A DNA stretch of 64,000 bases from Pseudomonas hamedanensis (GTDB taxonomy: Bacteria; Pseudomonadota; Gammaproteobacteria; Pseudomonadales; Pseudomonadaceae). The notes under the pieces were generated by a model. That model was not told the DNA's origin. It searched no databases and saw nothing but the letters and a program-made list of their open reading frames with translations. Positions 61,824-64,000 of this stretch are shown here, piece by piece. A program made the translations under genes and the position numbers. The stretch spans positions 5,066,001-5,130,000 of the forward strand of contig NZ_CP077091.1 in NCBI RefSeq assembly GCF_014268595.2. Direction: 5' to 3'. Position 1 is the stretch's first letter. The number at the start of each line of letters is the position of its first letter.

Positions 61824-63521
61824 TTAAGCGGCGCTCTTGGCCTTGAGTTTCTTCAGCTCTTCATCGCGCAGCTCACGACGCAGGATCTTGCCGACGTTGG
61901 TGGTCGGCAGCGCATCGCGAAACTCCACCGAACGCGGCACTTTGTAACCAGTGACGTTGGCGCGCATGTGGTCCATGACCTGCTCTTTGGTCAGGGTCAC
62001 GCCCGGTTTGGCGACAATGAAAATCTTGATTGCCTCGCCCGATTTCTCGTCCGGCACGCCGATGGCCGCGCACTGCAACACGCCTGGCAGGGTCGCCAAC
62101 ACGTCTTCCAGTTCATTCGGGTACACGTTGAAGCCGGAGACCAGAATCATGTCTTTCTTGCGATCGACGATGCGCATGTAGCCGTCCGGCTGGATCAGCG
62201 CGATGTCGCCGGTCTTCAACCAGCCCTCGCTGTCGAGCATCTCGTCGGTGGCTTCCTGACGCTGCCAGTAGCCCTTCATCACTTGCGGGCCCTTGACGCA
62301 CAGTTCGCCGATTTCGCCCAGCGGCTGCTCGACACCGGCGTCGTCGATGACTTTGCACAGGGTCGACGGCACCGGAATGCCGATGGTGCCGATCTGGATG
62401 TGCTGGATCGGGTTGACCGTGGCCACCGGACTGGTTTCGGTCATGCCGTAGCCTTCACAGATGGCGCAGCCGGTCACGGTTTTCCAGCGCTCGGCTGCCG
62501 CCAGTTGCAGGGCCATGCCGCCGGACAGGGTGACTTTCAGCGCCGAGAAGTCCAGCTTGCGGAAGGCTTCGTTGTTGCACAGGGCCACAAACAAGGTGTT
62601 GAGGCCGACAAAACCGCTGAACTTCCACTTCGACAGTTCCTTGACCATCGCCGACAGGTCGCGCGGATTGCTGATCAGGATGTTGTGGTTGCCGATCAGC
62701 ATCATCGCCATGCAGTGAAAGGTGAACGCATAGATGTGGTACAGCGGCAGCGGCGTGATCAGGATCTCGCAGCCTTCGTTGAGGTTGGAGCCCATCAGCG
62801 CCTTGCACTGCAGCATGTTGGCGACGAGATTGCGATGGGTCAGCATCGCGCCCTTGGCCACGCCTGTGGTGCCGCCGGTGTATTGCAGCACGGCGACATC
62901 GCCGCTGTCCGGGTTGGCTTCCGCTACTGGCTGGCCGTGCCCCTTGCTCAGCACATCGTTGAACTTGATGGCGTTCGGCAGGTGATAGGCCGGCACCATC
63001 TTCTTCACGTACTTGATGACGCTGTTGATCAGCAGGCGCTTGAGCGGTGGCAGCAGGTCGGCAACTTCAGTGACGATGACGTGCTTGACCCCGGTTTTCG
63101 GCACCACGGCTTGCGCCAGGTGCGCCATGTTGGCCAGGCAGACGAGCGCTTTGGCACCGGAATCGTTGAATTGGTGTTCCATCTCCCGCGCGGTGTACAG
63201 CGGGTTGGTGTTGACCACGATCAGCCCGGCGCGAATGGCACCGAAAACCGCGACCGGGTACTGCAGGACGTTGGGCAGTTGCACGGCGATTCGATCGCCG
63301 GGCTGCAAGTCGGTATGCTGTTGCAGATAGGCGGCAAACGCACCGGACAATTCGTACAGTTCACCGTAGGTGATTGTCTTGCCCAGGTTGCTGAAAGCCG
63401 GTTTGTCGGCGAAGCGTTGGCAGGATTGCTTCAACACTGCCTGAATGTTCGGATACTCGTCTGGATTGATGTCGGCAGCAATTCCAGCCGGGTATTTATC
63501 CTTCCAAAAGTCTTCGATCAT
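61824..63521 (-). CDS. fadD1: Long-chain fatty acid-CoA ligase FadD1
   Basis: A 565-aa adenylate-forming enzyme that activates long-chain fatty acids for beta-oxidation. It has the AMP-binding P-loop YTGGTTGVAKGAM, the FACS signature region with GYGMTETSPVATVNPI and VLVSGFNVYPNELEDVL, and the C-terminal TNVGKILRRELRDEELKK. Length and sequence fit Pseudomonas FadD1, which lies just downstream of fadD2 on the same strand, as seen here (the end of fadD2 is at 63878). Separated from fadD2 by 356 bp including a REP doublet. Confidence 0.95.
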   Translation of the reverse strand: MIEDFWKDKYPAGIAADINPDEYPNIQAVLKQSCQRFADKPAFSNLGKTITYGELYELSGAFAAYLQQHTDLQPGDRIAVQLPNVLQYPVAVFGAIRAGLIVVNTNPLYTAREMEHQFNDSGAKALVCLANMAHLAQAVVPKTGVKHVIVTEVADLLPPLKRLLINSVIKYVKKMVPAYHLPNAIKFNDVLSKGHGQPVAEANPDSGDVAVLQYTGGTTGVAKGAMLTHRNLVANMLQCKALMGSNLNEGCEILITPLPLYHIYAFTFHCMAMMLIGNHNILISNPRDLSAMVKELSKWKFSGFVGLNTLFVALCNNEAFRKLDFSALKVTLSGGMALQLAAAERWKTVTGCAICEGYGMTETSPVATVNPIQHIQIGTIGIPVPSTLCKVIDDAGVEQPLGEIGELCVKGPQVMKGYWQRQEATDEMLDSEGWLKTGDIALIQPDGYMRIVDRKKDMILVSGFNVYPNELEDVLATLPGVLQCAAIGVPDEKSGEAIKIFIVAKPGVTLTKEQVMDHMRANVTGYKVPRSVEFRDALPTTNVGKILRRELRDEELKKLKAKSAA

Positions 63522-63877
63522 GGAAGCCCACTCCTCAGCAACGCGAATTCTTCACCGCATTTGATGCGATTATTATTGGTGTGTGTTTTGTATTGGTGAA
63601 TCTGGCTTTACAGAGGCCGAGAAGTCACAAAGCGCGCCGAGAGTAGCAGCTTTGCCAAGGGTCGACTAGAGCCAAACGTGGGCCCTACAGTCATATTGAT
63701 GACTCAAGACTTGCCAGCAGTCATTTTAGAGCAAAAATCCTATAAACCTGTGAAAGCCCCGGTTTTCATGGGCACCAAACAAAGAATCGCGAGCAGGCTC
63801 ACTCCTACAGGGAGTACACAGCTCCCTTGTAGGAGTGAGCCTGCTCGCGATCCGCGCAACGCGCGGCCATTCACCGC
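63522..63877. other. Intergenic region between fadD2 and fadD1
   Basis: Contains the fadD1 promoter region and, near its end, a REP doublet. No coding frame is supported. A FadR/PsrA-type palindrome was looked for but not found with confidence. Confidence 0.45.
63785..63850. repeat. REP doublet
   Basis: ATCGCGAGCAGGCTCACTCC facing TTGTAGGAGTGAGCCTGCTC, in the fadD2-fadD1 gap. Confidence 0.88.
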
Positions 63878-64000
63878 TTAGGCGATATCCCGCAACTCAC
63901 GCCGCAGAATTTTCCCTACAGGCGTCATCGGCAAAGACTCACGCAAGACAATGTGTTTGGGCACCTTGTAGGCGGTGAAATTCTCTTTGCAGTAGGCCTT
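63878..64000 (-). CDS. fadD2: Long-chain fatty acid-CoA ligase FadD2, C-terminal fragment
   Basis: Only the last ~40 codons are in the window. On the minus strand they read KAYCKENFTAYKVPKHIVLR and end GKILRRELRDIA, the C-terminal AMP-binding domain of an acyl-CoA ligase. By order and similarity to fadD1 this is fadD2 of the Pseudomonas tandem. The rest lies beyond the right edge. Confidence 0.85.
   Translation of the reverse strand, partial: KAYCKENFTAYKVPKHIVLRESLPMTPVGKILRRELRDIA

Noticed and set aside
61692..63599. 635-codon plus-strand open frame opposite fadD1
   Set aside because: It lies entirely antisense to a clear acyl-CoA ligase gene, shows no motif and reads as a composition artefact of high-GC coding DNA.
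63678..63881. 67-codon frame before fadD2
   Set aside because: Overlaps a REP doublet and the fadD2 end; no RBS or motif.

Overview
The window is chromosomal DNA of a Pseudomonas, most likely of the P. fluorescens group. This rests on high-GC codon use in the core genes, many REP doublets (arms reading TGTAGGAGTGAGCCTGCTCGCGA or the GTGGGAGCGAGCCTGCTCGCGA variant), a DUF2790 secreted protein, BdlA-like chemoreceptors, a GntR/gntK/gntT gluconate locus and a fadD1-fadD2 tandem. No rRNA, tRNA, CRISPR array, transposase or integrase was seen.

Layout. 1-6.5 kb is core: an arginine/ornithine-type ABC transporter (aotJ, partial aotQ), acs, a DUF2790 protein and nrdB with a putative NrdR box and a structured leader. 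6.5-11.3 kb is an accessory pocket behind the nrdB terminator. It holds an AT-rich two-gene cassette (small protein plus an 837-aa protein with two P-loops), then a C4-antisense-RNA / short leader ORF / Bro-N gene module that matches the phage P1 c4-icd-ant immunity layout, then a stand-alone HNH nuclease. 11.5-37 kb is mostly ordinary: small hypothetical proteins, a TSUP transporter with an AraC regulator, an SOS-box HTH gene, a HigBA-type toxin-antitoxin pair, a RomA/RamR-like MBL/TetR divergon, chemoreceptors, GlpQ, a CorA-type transporter behind a Pho box, a Pit transporter, LysR genes, a PACE efflux/LysR divergon and an ECF42 sigma operon.

37.4-43.9 kb is an AT-rich, six-gene, tightly coupled operon inserted into the 3' end of a pyridoxamine-oxidase-family gene. 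It encodes a nucleotidyltransferase, a MATE exporter, a PRTase-like protein, an inositol-monophosphatase-like protein, a radical SAM enzyme with an unusual CX8CX2C motif, and a dTMP-kinase-like protein. The last protein ends in the 3' tail of the interrupted gene, while the upstream copy of that tail is frameshifted. The content suggests a small nucleotide- or sugar-phosphate-derived metabolite with its own exporter, or a nucleotide-modifying defence. This is the best candidate for an undescribed system.

44-64 kb returns to core and regulatory genes: GNAT, GyrI-like, LysE and AlaC proteins; the gluconate regulon with GntR operators; a second LysR/PACE divergon; a second BdlA-like receptor; an ECF sigma gene overlapping a betaine-type binding protein gene; a PhnD-like protein; a desaturase; def with yihY; csbD; and fadD1 with the end of fadD2. 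All functions are inferred from sequence; no database search was run.
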